From VRUE01 sp040901495 (GTDB lineage: Bacteria > Actinomycetota > Thermoleophilia > Solirubrobacterales > 70-9): DNA of 5,614 nucleotides. The stretch spans positions 1 through 5,614 of the forward strand of contig JBBDYO010000029.1 in assembly GCA_040901495.1 (NCBI GenBank), read 5' to 3'. The notes below the pieces were generated by a model. It saw nothing but the letters and a program-made list of their open reading frames with translations, was not told the DNA's origin and ran no database searches. The first letter of the stretch is position 1. Every line of letters starts with the position of its first letter. Positions 1-5,614 of this stretch are shown here, piece by piece. A program made the translations under genes and the position numbers.

Positions 1-1
1 G

Positions 2-1363
2 ATCGGGGTGGTCCTCGTCGCCCTCTCGGTCGGCTACTGGTTCGGCGGTCGCTTCGCCGACCGTCATCCCCACATGCGCGGCCTCTGCCTGGTGGTGCTC
101 GGCGCCGCGCTGCTGATCGCGGCGGTCCCCTTTGCCGCGCGCCCCTTCCTCGGCTTCTCTGTCGACGCCTTTGAGACGGTCTCGGTCGGCGGCTTCGCCG
201 GCTCCCTGTTCGGCGTCTTGATCTTGGTCGCGGCGCCGGTGACGCTGCTCGGTGCCGCCGCGCCGTGGGCGGTGCGCCTCGCAGTCGGGGATGTCGGCCA
301 CTCCGGCGAGGTGGTGGGGAGGCTCTACGCGATCTCGACCGCCGGCTCCCTGTTCGGCACGATGATCGCGGCCCTGCTCCTCATCCCTCTGTTGGGCACC
401 CAGAGAACCTTCCTGGTCTTCGCCCTGGCCCTCGCCCTGGTCGCCGCTGCCGGGCTGGGTTGGCGCTTCGCCGTCGTTCCGGCGGCCCTTGTACTTGTGA
501 TCTCACTCCCTGTCGGGACGATCAAAGCCGCCGACACCGGCCGGGTCCTGTATGAGGCGGAGACCACCCATCAGTACGCCCGGGTGGTCGAACGGGACGA
601 CGGGACCCGTGTGCTGGAGCTGAACGAGGGCCAGGCGGTCCACTCGCTCTACCGGCCCGGAAGCCACCTGACCGGCGACTACTGGGACGGGCACCTAGTG
701 CTTCCGTTCGCGACCCGGGCGCAACCGCCGGCCCGGATCGCGATCCTCGGCAACGCGGCGGGGACGGTGGCGAGGGCCTTCGGCCACTTTTTCCCAGGGA
801 CCGCCGTCGATGCGGTTGAGATCGACGGCGAGCTGACCGAGCTCGGTCGCCGCTTCTTCGACCTGCGCAACCGCCGCATGCGGGTGTTCGAGGAGGACGC
901 GCGACCGTGGCTCGAGCGCTCAGACGGCGGCTATGACGCGATCATGGTCGACGCCTATCGCCAGCCTTACATCCCCTTCTATCTGGCAACCCGCGAGTTC
1001 TTCGAGCTGACGCGGGACCGCCTTGCCCCCGGAGGCTTGGCGATCGTCAACGTCGGCCATCCCGAGCAGAGCGGCGAGCTCGAGCGCGTGCTGGGCCGGA
1101 CGATGGCCGCCGCCTTCCCACACGTCTTCCGCTTCCCGATCGAGCCGACCAACACGCTGCTGGTGGCAAGCGATGCGCTGCCATCAGCCGATCGGCTCCG
1201 GGATGTGGCCGCGGGCCTGCCGGTGGAGCTGCGGCCGCTTGCCCACGACGCCGCGGCCGGACTGGCGCCTCGCCTTCCCGGCGGTGAGGTCTACACCGAC
1301 GATCGTGCCCCCGTCGAGTGGCTCGTCGACGCCTCCCTGCTGGAATACGCGAGCGATGAGTAG
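2..1363 (+). CDS. Membrane-fused spermidine-synthase-like protein (5' truncated by window edge)
   Basis: The reading frame is open to the left edge, and the first visible residues already lie in a membrane helix ending in GYWFGGRFADR, so the true start is upstream. A GTG at 8 is probably internal. The N-terminal third has about five hydrophobic segments, including the family-typical GRLYAISTAGSLFG and LIPLLGTQRTF stretch. The C-terminal half is a Rossmann SAM-type domain: a β-strand and loop (ILGNAAGT, about 745-768), the acidic VEIDGELTELGRRFF, then EEDARPWL and VDAYRQPYIPFYL. In true aminopropyltransferases the last motif is DxTDP, with a second Asp holding the amine. Here only the first Asp is obvious, so real spermidine synthesis is doubtful. 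The family is widespread in actinobacteria as 'fused MFS/spermidine synthase' of unknown substrate. Stop is TAG at 1361-1363. Family assignment is firm; the reaction is not. Confidence 0.88.
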   Translation: MGVVLVALSVGYWFGGRFADRHPHMRGLCLVVLGAALLIAAVPFAARPFLGFSVDAFETVSVGGFAGSLFGVLILVAAPVTLLGAAAPWAVRLAVGDVGHSGEVVGRLYAISTAGSLFGTMIAALLLIPLLGTQRTFLVFALALALVAAAGLGWRFAVVPAALVLVISLPVGTIKAADTGRVLYEAETTHQYARVVERDDGTRVLELNEGQAVHSLYRPGSHLTGDYWDGHLVLPFATRAQPPARIAILGNAAGTVARAFGHFFPGTAVDAVEIDGELTELGRRFFDLRNRRMRVFEEDARPWLERSDGGYDAIMVDAYRQPYIPFYLATREFFELTRDRLAPGGLAIVNVGHPEQSGELERVLGRTMAAAFPHVFRFPIEPTNTLLVASDALPSADRLRDVAAGLPVELRPLAHDAAAGLAPRLPGGEVYTDDRAPVEWLVDASLLEYASDE

Positions 1364-1511
1364 GTCACCGGCGACGAGCAGCCCCCGCAGTGGTTTCTTC
1401 AACAGGGGCAAGGCGTGGCTCGTGACCGGCCCCCTCGGCCGGGGGCTGGCTTTCGCGCTCGACTTCGCCGTCGCCCTGCGCCGCGGCCTCTTCCGCCGCA
1501 GCCGCGTTTAA
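1356..1511 (+). CDS. Small 51-aa putative membrane protein overlapping the upstream gene
   Basis: The ATG lies inside the last codons of the spermidine-synthase-like gene (ATGAGTAG, 8-base overlap), an arrangement typical of translational coupling. The 51-residue product has a polar Ser/Pro/Arg N-terminus, a central apolar stretch (WLVTGPLGRGLAFALDFAVAL, written here as two parts: WLVTGPLGRG at residues 21-30 and LAFALDFAVAL at 31-41) and a basic tail (RRGLFRRSRV). That pattern fits one membrane-associated helix with positive charges on the cytoplasmic side. The phrase LVTGPLG followed by an apolar helix resembles small uncharacterised actinobacterial proteins I recall, but I cannot verify this. 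There is no clear Shine-Dalgarno sequence, so it probably relies on ribosomes finishing the upstream gene. Stop is TAA at 1509-1511. No function can be named. The alternative is a chance ORF in GC-rich DNA, which the non-random amphipathic layout argues against. Confidence 0.55.
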   Translation: MSRSPATSSPRSGFFNRGKAWLVTGPLGRGLAFALDFAVALRRGLFRRSRV

Positions 1512-1525
1512 CACCGCTTACTGAG

Positions 1526-1549
1526 TTGACCCCCCTATAAGGGGGTGAA
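1526..1549. promoter_or_regulatory. 24-bp GC-rich palindrome upstream of tig (operator candidate or 3' hairpin)
   Basis: The half-sites are TTGACCCCC and GGGGGTGAA around a central TATA. Ten of the twelve symmetric base pairs match, centred between 1537 and 1538. It starts 14 bases after the small ORF's stop and ends 48 bases before the tig ATG. As RNA it could fold into an ACCCCC/GGGGGU stem with a six-base loop, but no T-run follows on either strand, so a classical intrinsic terminator is not supported. As DNA it looks like a dimeric repressor or activator site. It does not match CIRCE, HAIR (HspR) or the CtsR heptamer repeat as I know them. TTGACC and TATAAG within it are only 4 bases apart, so they cannot be a -35/-10 pair. 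Confidence 0.5.
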
Positions 1550-1582
1550 ATCACGCAAGCGATGAAGCGCGAAGCGATCCTC

Positions 1583-1588
1583 TAGGGT
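1583..1588 (+). promoter_or_regulatory. Candidate -10 element (TAGGGT) for tig
   Basis: This hexamer fits the actinobacterial TANNNT -10 pattern and ends 9 bases before the tig ATG, which would give an mRNA with only 2-3 untranslated bases. There is no Shine-Dalgarno sequence at normal spacing before tig, which agrees with a near-leaderless transcript. No convincing -35 is seen. The same TAGNGT shape recurs before clpP and before the acetyltransferase gene. Confidence 0.35.
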
Positions 1589-1597
1589 CCGGCGCCG

Positions 1598-2983
1598 ATG
1601 AAGACCACCATCTCAGAGCTGCCCGGCTCGCGCGTCAGCGTCGAGGTCGAGGTTCCCGCCGCCGACGTTGACCGTGGCACCCAGCGCGCCGCCCGCGGCT
1701 TGGCGCGCGAAATGCGGCTGCCGGGCTTCCGCAAGGGGAAGGCGCCGCCCTCGCTGGTGATTCAGCGTGTCGGGTTCGCCGCCGTGCTCGAGGAGGCAAT
1801 CCGCGATTCGCTGCCCGAATGGTACGAACGCGCTCTGTTCGAATCCGCGATCGCGCCGGTTGGCGATCCCGAGGTTGAGATCGTCTCGACGCCGGAGGCC
1901 GAGGGTGAGCCGCTCGCCTTCAAGTTCGCGATCGGGGTGCGGCCAAAGGCCAAGCTCGGCGACTACAAGGGCCTCGAGGTGGGTCGGGCCGAGCCGGACG
2001 CGCCGGATGAGATCGTCGAGCGCGAGATCGACCGGGTCCGGAGCAGCCTCGCCAGGCTCGAGCCGGTGGAGCGCGCCGCCGCGAACGGCGACGTGCTGAT
2101 GATCGACTTCGAGGGGTTGGTCGATGGGCAGGCGTTCGAGGGCGGCAAGGCGAGCGACTACCTGCTGGAGCTGGGCAGCGGTCAGCTGATCGAGGGCTTC
2201 GAGGAGCAGCTGACCGGTGCGAGCGCCGGTGATACCCGCGAGGTCAAGGTCACCTTCCCGGACGACTACCAGGCCGAGCAGCTGGCGGGCCAGGACGCGG
2301 TCTTCAAAGTCGAGGTCAAGGAGGTGCGGGAAAAAGTCCTGCCCGAGCTCGACGACGCCTTCGCCTCCGAGGCTTCTGAGTTCGACACCCTGGAGGAGCT
2401 GCGCGGCGATATTCGCGAGCGGCTCTCGGAGGTCGTCGAGAAACGGATCGAGGAGGACTTCCGGATGGCGGTCATCGACGTGGCCGCGGAAAAGGCCACC
2501 GTCGATGTGCCGGACGAGCTGGTCCTCGCGCGCGCCGCGGAACGCTGGGAGCGGGTCGAACGCCAGCTTGCGTCCCACGGCATGAAACCCGACCTCTACC
2601 TGCAGTCGCAGGGGAAAACGCGCGAGGGTGTGATCGAAGAGTCCAAACCCGACGCTCTCCGCGACCTGAGACGCGAAGCGGTGCTGGACGCGGTCGCCGA
2701 GGAGGAGGGGATCGAGGTCGCCGAGGAGGAGATGGTCGAGGCGCTTGCCCACTCCGCAGAGCACGAGCGCATCACCCCGGAGAAGCTCTTGGCGCGCCTC
2801 CGCGAGAGTGGCCGTGACGCGCCGGTTCGCGAGGACATTCGCATGCGGAAGGCTGTCGATGTCGTCGTCGAAGCGGCGAAGCCGATCCCGCTCGAGCAGG
2901 CCGAGGCCCGCGAGAAACTGTGGACGCCCGAGAAAGAGCAAGACGAGGACAAGGGGTCGCTTTGGACGCCGGGCTCCCACTGA
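1598..2983 (+). CDS. tig: Trigger factor (ribosome-associated chaperone and peptidyl-prolyl isomerase)
   Basis: At 461 aa this is slightly longer than the usual 430-450. Residues 1 to about 115 are the ribosome-binding domain, with the signature loop GFRKGKAP at 43-50 that docks on ribosomal protein L23 near the exit tunnel. Residues about 160-245 form the FKBP-type PPIase domain (GDVLMIDFEGLVDGQAFEGG, then LIEGFEEQL and VTFPDDY). The remainder, about 120-160 plus 250-430, is the helical substrate-cradling domain. The last 31 residues are a charged tail in which LWTP occurs twice (441-444 and 455-458). The protein is cytosolic; it binds nascent chains and helps them fold. The ATG at 1598 gives the conserved MKTTISELPGSRVSVEVEV opening. 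clpP follows after 37 bases in the same direction, so they may be cotranscribed, though clpP has its own candidate -10. Confidence 0.97.
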   Translation: MKTTISELPGSRVSVEVEVPAADVDRGTQRAARGLAREMRLPGFRKGKAPPSLVIQRVGFAAVLEEAIRDSLPEWYERALFESAIAPVGDPEVEIVSTPEAEGEPLAFKFAIGVRPKAKLGDYKGLEVGRAEPDAPDEIVEREIDRVRSSLARLEPVERAAANGDVLMIDFEGLVDGQAFEGGKASDYLLELGSGQLIEGFEEQLTGASAGDTREVKVTFPDDYQAEQLAGQDAVFKVEVKEVREKVLPELDDAFASEASEFDTLEELRGDIRERLSEVVEKRIEEDFRMAVIDVAAEKATVDVPDELVLARAAERWERVERQLASHGMKPDLYLQSQGKTREGVIEESKPDALRDLRREAVLDAVAEEEGIEVAEEEMVEALAHSAEHERITPEKLLARLRESGRDAPVREDIRMRKAVDVVVEAAKPIPLEQAEAREKLWTPEKEQDEDKGSLWTPGSH

Positions 2984-3007
2984 TGGTGGCCCGCCGGATG
3001 CCTTCTA

Positions 3008-3013
3008 TAGAGT
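3008..3013 (+). promoter_or_regulatory. Candidate -10 element (TAGAGT) for clpP
   Basis: TAGAGT, inside TTCTATAGAGT, ends 7 bases before the clpP ATG at 3021. With actinobacterial TANNNT spacing the transcript would begin at or one base before the A of ATG. There is no Shine-Dalgarno sequence in the 37-base tig-clpP gap, consistent with leaderless translation. No good -35 is visible. clpP may also be read through from tig. Confidence 0.4.
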
Positions 3014-3020
3014 GCCGGCC

Positions 3021-3605
3021 ATGAGCCCTCTGGTCCCGATGGTTGTCGAGCAGACCTCGCGCGGCGAGCGCTCCTTCGACATCTACTCGCGCCTGCTGAA
3101 CGAGCGCATCGTCTTCCTGGGGACGGCGGTCAACGACGAAATCGCCAACCTGATCGTCGCCCAGCTCCTGCACCTAGAGTCCGAGGACCCTGACAAGGAC
3201 ATCAGCCTCTACATCAACTCTCCCGGCGGCGGCGTTTACGCGGGGATGGCGATCTACGACACGATGCAGTTCATCAAGCCGGACGTGCAGACGATCTGCT
3301 GCGGCATCGCGATGAGCATGGGGGCGGTGCTGCTGGCCGGCGGTGCCGCGGGCAAGCGGATGTCGCTCCCCAACTCGAAGATCCTCATCCACCAAGTGCT
3401 GGGTGGGTTCGAAGGCCAGGCGACCGACATTGAGATCCATGCCAAAGAGATCCTGGACGTCCGCCGTCGCCTTGACGAGATCCTCGCCAAGCACACCGGC
3501 CAGCCCTTCGAGAAGGTCACCAAAGACACCGATCGCGATTACTTCATGAGCGCGGAGGAGGCGAAGGAGTACAACCTCGTCGACCGCGTCATCGAGCACC
3601 ACTGA
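3021..3605 (+). CDS. clpP: ATP-dependent Clp protease proteolytic subunit ClpP
   Basis: This is a 194-aa serine peptidase, the normal length for the family. It forms stacked heptameric rings that degrade substrates delivered by ClpX or ClpC. The catalytic triad is complete: Ser99 in GIAMSMGA, His124 in ILIHQ, and Asp173 in DRDYFMS. Other landmarks are SFDIYSRLL near the N-terminus, YINSPGGGVYAG (substrate-binding strand and oxyanion region) and the GQATDIEIHAKEIL handle. The ATG at 3021 is chosen because it gives the usual MSPLVPMVVEQTSRGERSFDIYSRLL-type opening (MSPLVPMVVE then QTSRGERSFD). The frame is open further upstream into tig and has an in-frame GTG at 3012, but that sequence is not ClpP-like. 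Many actinobacteria carry tandem clpP1-clpP2; only one copy is here. Two adjacent cysteines (93-94) precede the catalytic segment. Confidence 0.97.
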   Translation: MSPLVPMVVEQTSRGERSFDIYSRLLNERIVFLGTAVNDEIANLIVAQLLHLESEDPDKDISLYINSPGGGVYAGMAIYDTMQFIKPDVQTICCGIAMSMGAVLLAGGAAGKRMSLPNSKILIHQVLGGFEGQATDIEIHAKEILDVRRRLDEILAKHTGQPFEKVTKDTDRDYFMSAEEAKEYNLVDRVIEHH

Positions 3606-4117
3606 AGCGCCTCCTACCTCTCTTCCTTTTTGCCCTGGCGCTCCTTGCTGTTCCCGTCACGGCGCAGGCCGCCGCTTCTACAGGTGGTGTCCCGTACTAC
3701 GACCACGTTTTCCCGGTCCGCGGGCCGTACTGGACGCGCGGCTCGATCGGCGAGTTCGGCGCCCCGCGAAGCGGCGACCGGACGCACGAGGGCTTCGACA
3801 TCGTCGCCCGCTGCCGCACCGCGCTGGTGGCAGTTACAACGGGGAAGGTGCACCGCGCCGGCTATGACCCGGTGCTCTACGGCAACTACCTGCTGATCCA
3901 CGGTCAGGGTGAGCGCCGCAGCTATTTCTACTCCCACCTGCGCCGCCCGGCCGCGGTCCGTCGCGGCGACCGCGTCTGGGCCGGGCAGCGGATCGGCGCC
4001 GTCGGCGACACCGGCAACGCCCGCACAGTCGGCTGCCACCTCCACTTCGAGATCCACGCCAACGGCCACCCGGTAGACCCCGCGCCCGCCCTGCATCGCT
4101 GGGACCGCTACAGCTAG
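3602..4117 (+). CDS. Secreted M23-family (LytM-type) metallopeptidase, apparent CTG start
   Basis: The product is a probable zinc endopeptidase that cuts peptidoglycan cross-bridges or stems, exported to the cell wall. All M23 zinc ligands and helpers are present: His62 and Asp66 in HEGFD, His112 in YSHL, and His146 plus His148 in CHLHFE. Cys71 and Cys145 could pair as a disulfide outside the cell. The frame has no ATG, GTG or TTG between its last upstream stop (3473-3475) and a GTG at 3827, and starting there would remove HEGFD. CTG at 3602 gives a textbook signal peptide, MKRLLPLFLFALALLAVP followed by VTAQA, for a 171-aa protein. This CTG overlaps the clpP stop (CTGA), which suggests translational coupling to clpP; no nearby Shine-Dalgarno sequence is seen. 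The 3' end interlocks with the convergent acetyltransferase gene. Family is firm, start strongly inferred; it could also be a catalytically active regulator-type LytM. Confidence 0.88.
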   Translation: MKRLLPLFLFALALLAVPVTAQAAASTGGVPYYDHVFPVRGPYWTRGSIGEFGAPRSGDRTHEGFDIVARCRTALVAVTTGKVHRAGYDPVLYGNYLLIHGQGERRSYFYSHLRRPAAVRRGDRVWAGQRIGAVGDTGNARTVGCHLHFEIHANGHPVDPAPALHRWDRYS

Positions 4118-4569
4118 AGGCCCAGCTCGTACTCGATCCAGGTCGATTTCTCGGCGCCGGTCGAGTCGTAGAGGCGCTGGGCGGTGGTGTTGTCGGGGCG
4201 GGTAGACCACTCGAGGTGGTGGGCGCCACGATTCCTGGCAATCTCGGCGCTCGCCTCGATCAGTGCCCGGCCAATTCCCTGCCCCCGGGCGGCCTCGTCG
4301 ACGTAGAGGTCGTTCATCAGCACCGTCTCGACCGCTCTGGTCGAGGAGAAGTGCCAGTAGAGGCAGGCGTAGCCGACCAGCTCCTCCTCGCGCCAGGCGC
4401 CGATCATCGTTCCCTCATCGCTCGGGTCGATGAAGCGGCGGAAGAAGGAGCGGTTGCGCTCGGTGCGGATGTCATCGGCTCCGTAGAAGCCCTGGTAGGC
4501 CGCGATCATCGGCAGCAGAGTCTCGAATTGGGCCTCGGTGATCGGCTCGATCCGCAGCTCACTCAGCAC
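4114..4569 (-). CDS. GNAT-family N-acetyltransferase
   Basis: A 151-aa cytosolic enzyme predicted to move an acetyl group from acetyl-CoA to an amine. The acetyl-CoA pyrophosphate-binding motif is ARGQGIGRAL at 94-103, preceded by the central strand LMNDLYVDEA. The C-terminal WSTRPDNTTAQRLYDSTGAE carries the usual Asn and the 'A..LY...GA' helix. The NDLYVD..ARG.G.GRALI wording resembles the Hpa2/polyamine-acetyltransferase branch of GNATs. A polyamine link is tempting given the spermidine-synthase-like gene in this window, but it is unproven. GTG at 4567-4569 is the start; the ORF opens MLSELRIEPITEAQFETLLP. It runs opposite to all neighbours and shares CTAG stop bases with the peptidase gene. 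A TAGCGT element 6 bases before the GTG suggests a leaderless transcript. Confidence 0.92.
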   Translation of the reverse strand: MLSELRIEPITEAQFETLLPMIAAYQGFYGADDIRTERNRSFFRRFIDPSDEGTMIGAWREEELVGYACLYWHFSSTRAVETVLMNDLYVDEAARGQGIGRALIEASAEIARNRGAHHLEWSTRPDNTTAQRLYDSTGAEKSTWIEYELGL

Positions 4570-4575
4570 GCGCTC

Positions 4576-4581
4576 ACGCTA
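4576..4581 (-). promoter_or_regulatory. Candidate -10 element (TAGCGT) for the GNAT gene
   Basis: On the minus strand TAGCGT is followed by six bases (GAGCGC) and then the GTG start, so the expected transcription start falls on the G of the start codon. It fits TANNNT, and no Shine-Dalgarno sequence is present. No clear -35 is seen. Confidence 0.35.
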
Positions 4582-4642
4582 TCGCGCCCGGCGCAAGTCG
4601 TCGGTCAGAGGAAGGGACAGCGCGGGGGGCGAAGTAAACGAC

Positions 4643-4704
4643 GACACCGATAGGCCGGCTGGGCGCTCCCTCTAAGCTTTTGGACGCGACGCCGGTAGGC
4701 CGCT
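4643..4704 (+). repeat. Imperfect direct repeat pair upstream of clpX
   Basis: GACACCGATAGGCCG (4643-4657) and GACGCCGGTAGGCCG (4688-4702) match at 13 of 15 positions and start 45 bases apart. Both lie in the divergent intergenic region between the GNAT gene and clpX. Two spaced copies on the same strand could be regulator sites, but GC-rich chance similarity cannot be excluded. Confidence 0.4.
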
Positions 4705-4708
4705 ACCG
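4693..4708 (+). promoter_or_regulatory. Perfect 6-bp hairpin just before the clpX Shine-Dalgarno
   Basis: CGGTAG and CTACCG flank a four-base loop (GCCG). The hairpin overlaps the second copy of the direct repeat and ends 6 bases before the purine-rich Shine-Dalgarno sequence. If transcribed, it would sit in the 5' leader of clpX, where it could affect ribosome loading. It could equally be a DNA inverted repeat. Confidence 0.4.
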
Positions 4709-4714
4709 CCCCGC

Positions 4715-4723
4715 AAGGAGGGG
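4715..4723 (+). promoter_or_regulatory. Strong Shine-Dalgarno for clpX (AAGGAGGGG)
   Basis: The AGGAGG core at 4716-4721 leaves eight bases before CTG at 4730, near-ideal spacing. It is the only strong Shine-Dalgarno sequence at a gene start in the window, and it decides the clpX start: an ATT at 4724 would be too close, and no standard start codon lies in frame. Confidence 0.75.
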
Positions 4724-4729
4724 ATTCCG

Positions 4730-5614
<885 letters not shown>

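Larger units (their letters stand above)
4570..4729. other. Divergent intergenic region between GNAT gene and clpX
   Basis: These 160 bases must hold promoters for both genes. Toward the GNAT gene there is TAGCGT; toward clpX the best TANNNT is TAAGCT at 4673-4678, about 50 bases before the start codon, which would leave a leader of about 45 bases containing the hairpin and Shine-Dalgarno sequence. No matching -35 is convincing. No tRNA, small ORF with a good start, or T-run terminator was found. Confidence 0.5.

Noticed and set aside
1426..1449. Nine-pair GC hairpin (one G·U) that resembles a terminator stem
   Set aside because: It lies inside the small ORF, encodes its TGPLGRGLA stretch, and has no T-run after it.
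1526..1541. TTGACC plus TATAAG as a promoter
   Set aside because: Only four bases separate the two hexamers; a functional sigma-70-type pair needs about 16-19.
1562..1585. Seven-codon leader-like ORF (MKREAIL) ending 12 bases before tig
   Set aside because: No Shine-Dalgarno sequence, no regulatory codon run, and if TAGGGT is the tig -10 this segment is not transcribed in that mRNA.
1613..2980. A 455-codon open frame antisense to trigger factor
   Set aside because: Its length is explained by GC-rich codon structure of tig; the translation is Leu/Arg/Asp-rich with no recognisable domain, and it almost exactly mirrors the tig gene.
2745..3020. Upstream extension of clpP into tig
   Set aside because: The frame is open but the added residues are Arg/Ser-rich shadow sequence; ClpP homology begins at the ATG at 3021.
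3554..3569. Purine-rich GGAGGAGGCGAAGGAG as Shine-Dalgarno for the M23 gene
   Set aside because: It ends over 30 bases before the CTG start and encodes the conserved AEEAKE segment of ClpP.
3614..4210. A 198-codon minus-strand frame across the peptidase gene
   Set aside because: It overlaps the M23 gene, whose zinc motifs are intact, and also the GNAT gene; its Ala/Val/Arg-rich product has no recognisable motif.

Overview
The window reads as chromosomal DNA from a high-GC actinobacterium. The best guess is class Thermoleophilia (Solirubrobacterales/Gaiellales type). I base this on overall GC richness, the exact wording of the ClpX zinc finger and ClpP core, the membrane-fused spermidine-synthase-like protein with its 'GNAAGT' SAM loop, and the trigger-factor tail. 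This is recognition from memory, not a database result.

Layout, left to right: (1) the 3' part of a membrane-fused spermidine-synthase-like methyltransferase-fold protein (2-1363, 5' end outside the window). Its end overlaps a 51-aa membrane-type small protein (1356-1511). (2) A short intergenic stretch (1512-1597) with a strong GC palindrome. (3) The protein quality-control cluster: tig (trigger factor, 1598-2983) and clpP (3021-3605), in one direction. (4) A secreted M23-family (LytM) metallopeptidase (3602-4117) that overlaps the clpP stop codon and appears to start with CTG. (5) A GNAT acetyltransferase on the minus strand (4114-4569), whose stop codon interlocks with that of the peptidase in a shared CTAG. 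(6) A 160-bp divergent intergenic region carrying a repeat pair, a hairpin and a strong Shine-Dalgarno sequence. (7) The first 295 codons of clpX (4730 to the right edge), again with CTG as the only workable start codon.

Functionally, trigger factor receives nascent chains at the ribosome, while ClpX unfolds substrates and feeds them to the ClpP peptidase chamber. tig-clpP-clpX is a classic neighbourhood, here split by a cell-wall peptidase gene and an antisense acetyltransferase gene. No mobile element, CRISPR array, rRNA or tRNA was seen.

The most notable points are not a new gene system but unusual gene starts. Two neighbouring genes have no ATG, GTG or TTG that could give an intact protein, and both fit CTG precisely. 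Three other genes have a TAGNGT element 6-9 bases before the start codon, as expected for leaderless or near-leaderless transcripts. The 24-bp palindrome upstream of tig is a candidate regulatory site that I could not match to a known heat-shock or Clp regulator motif.
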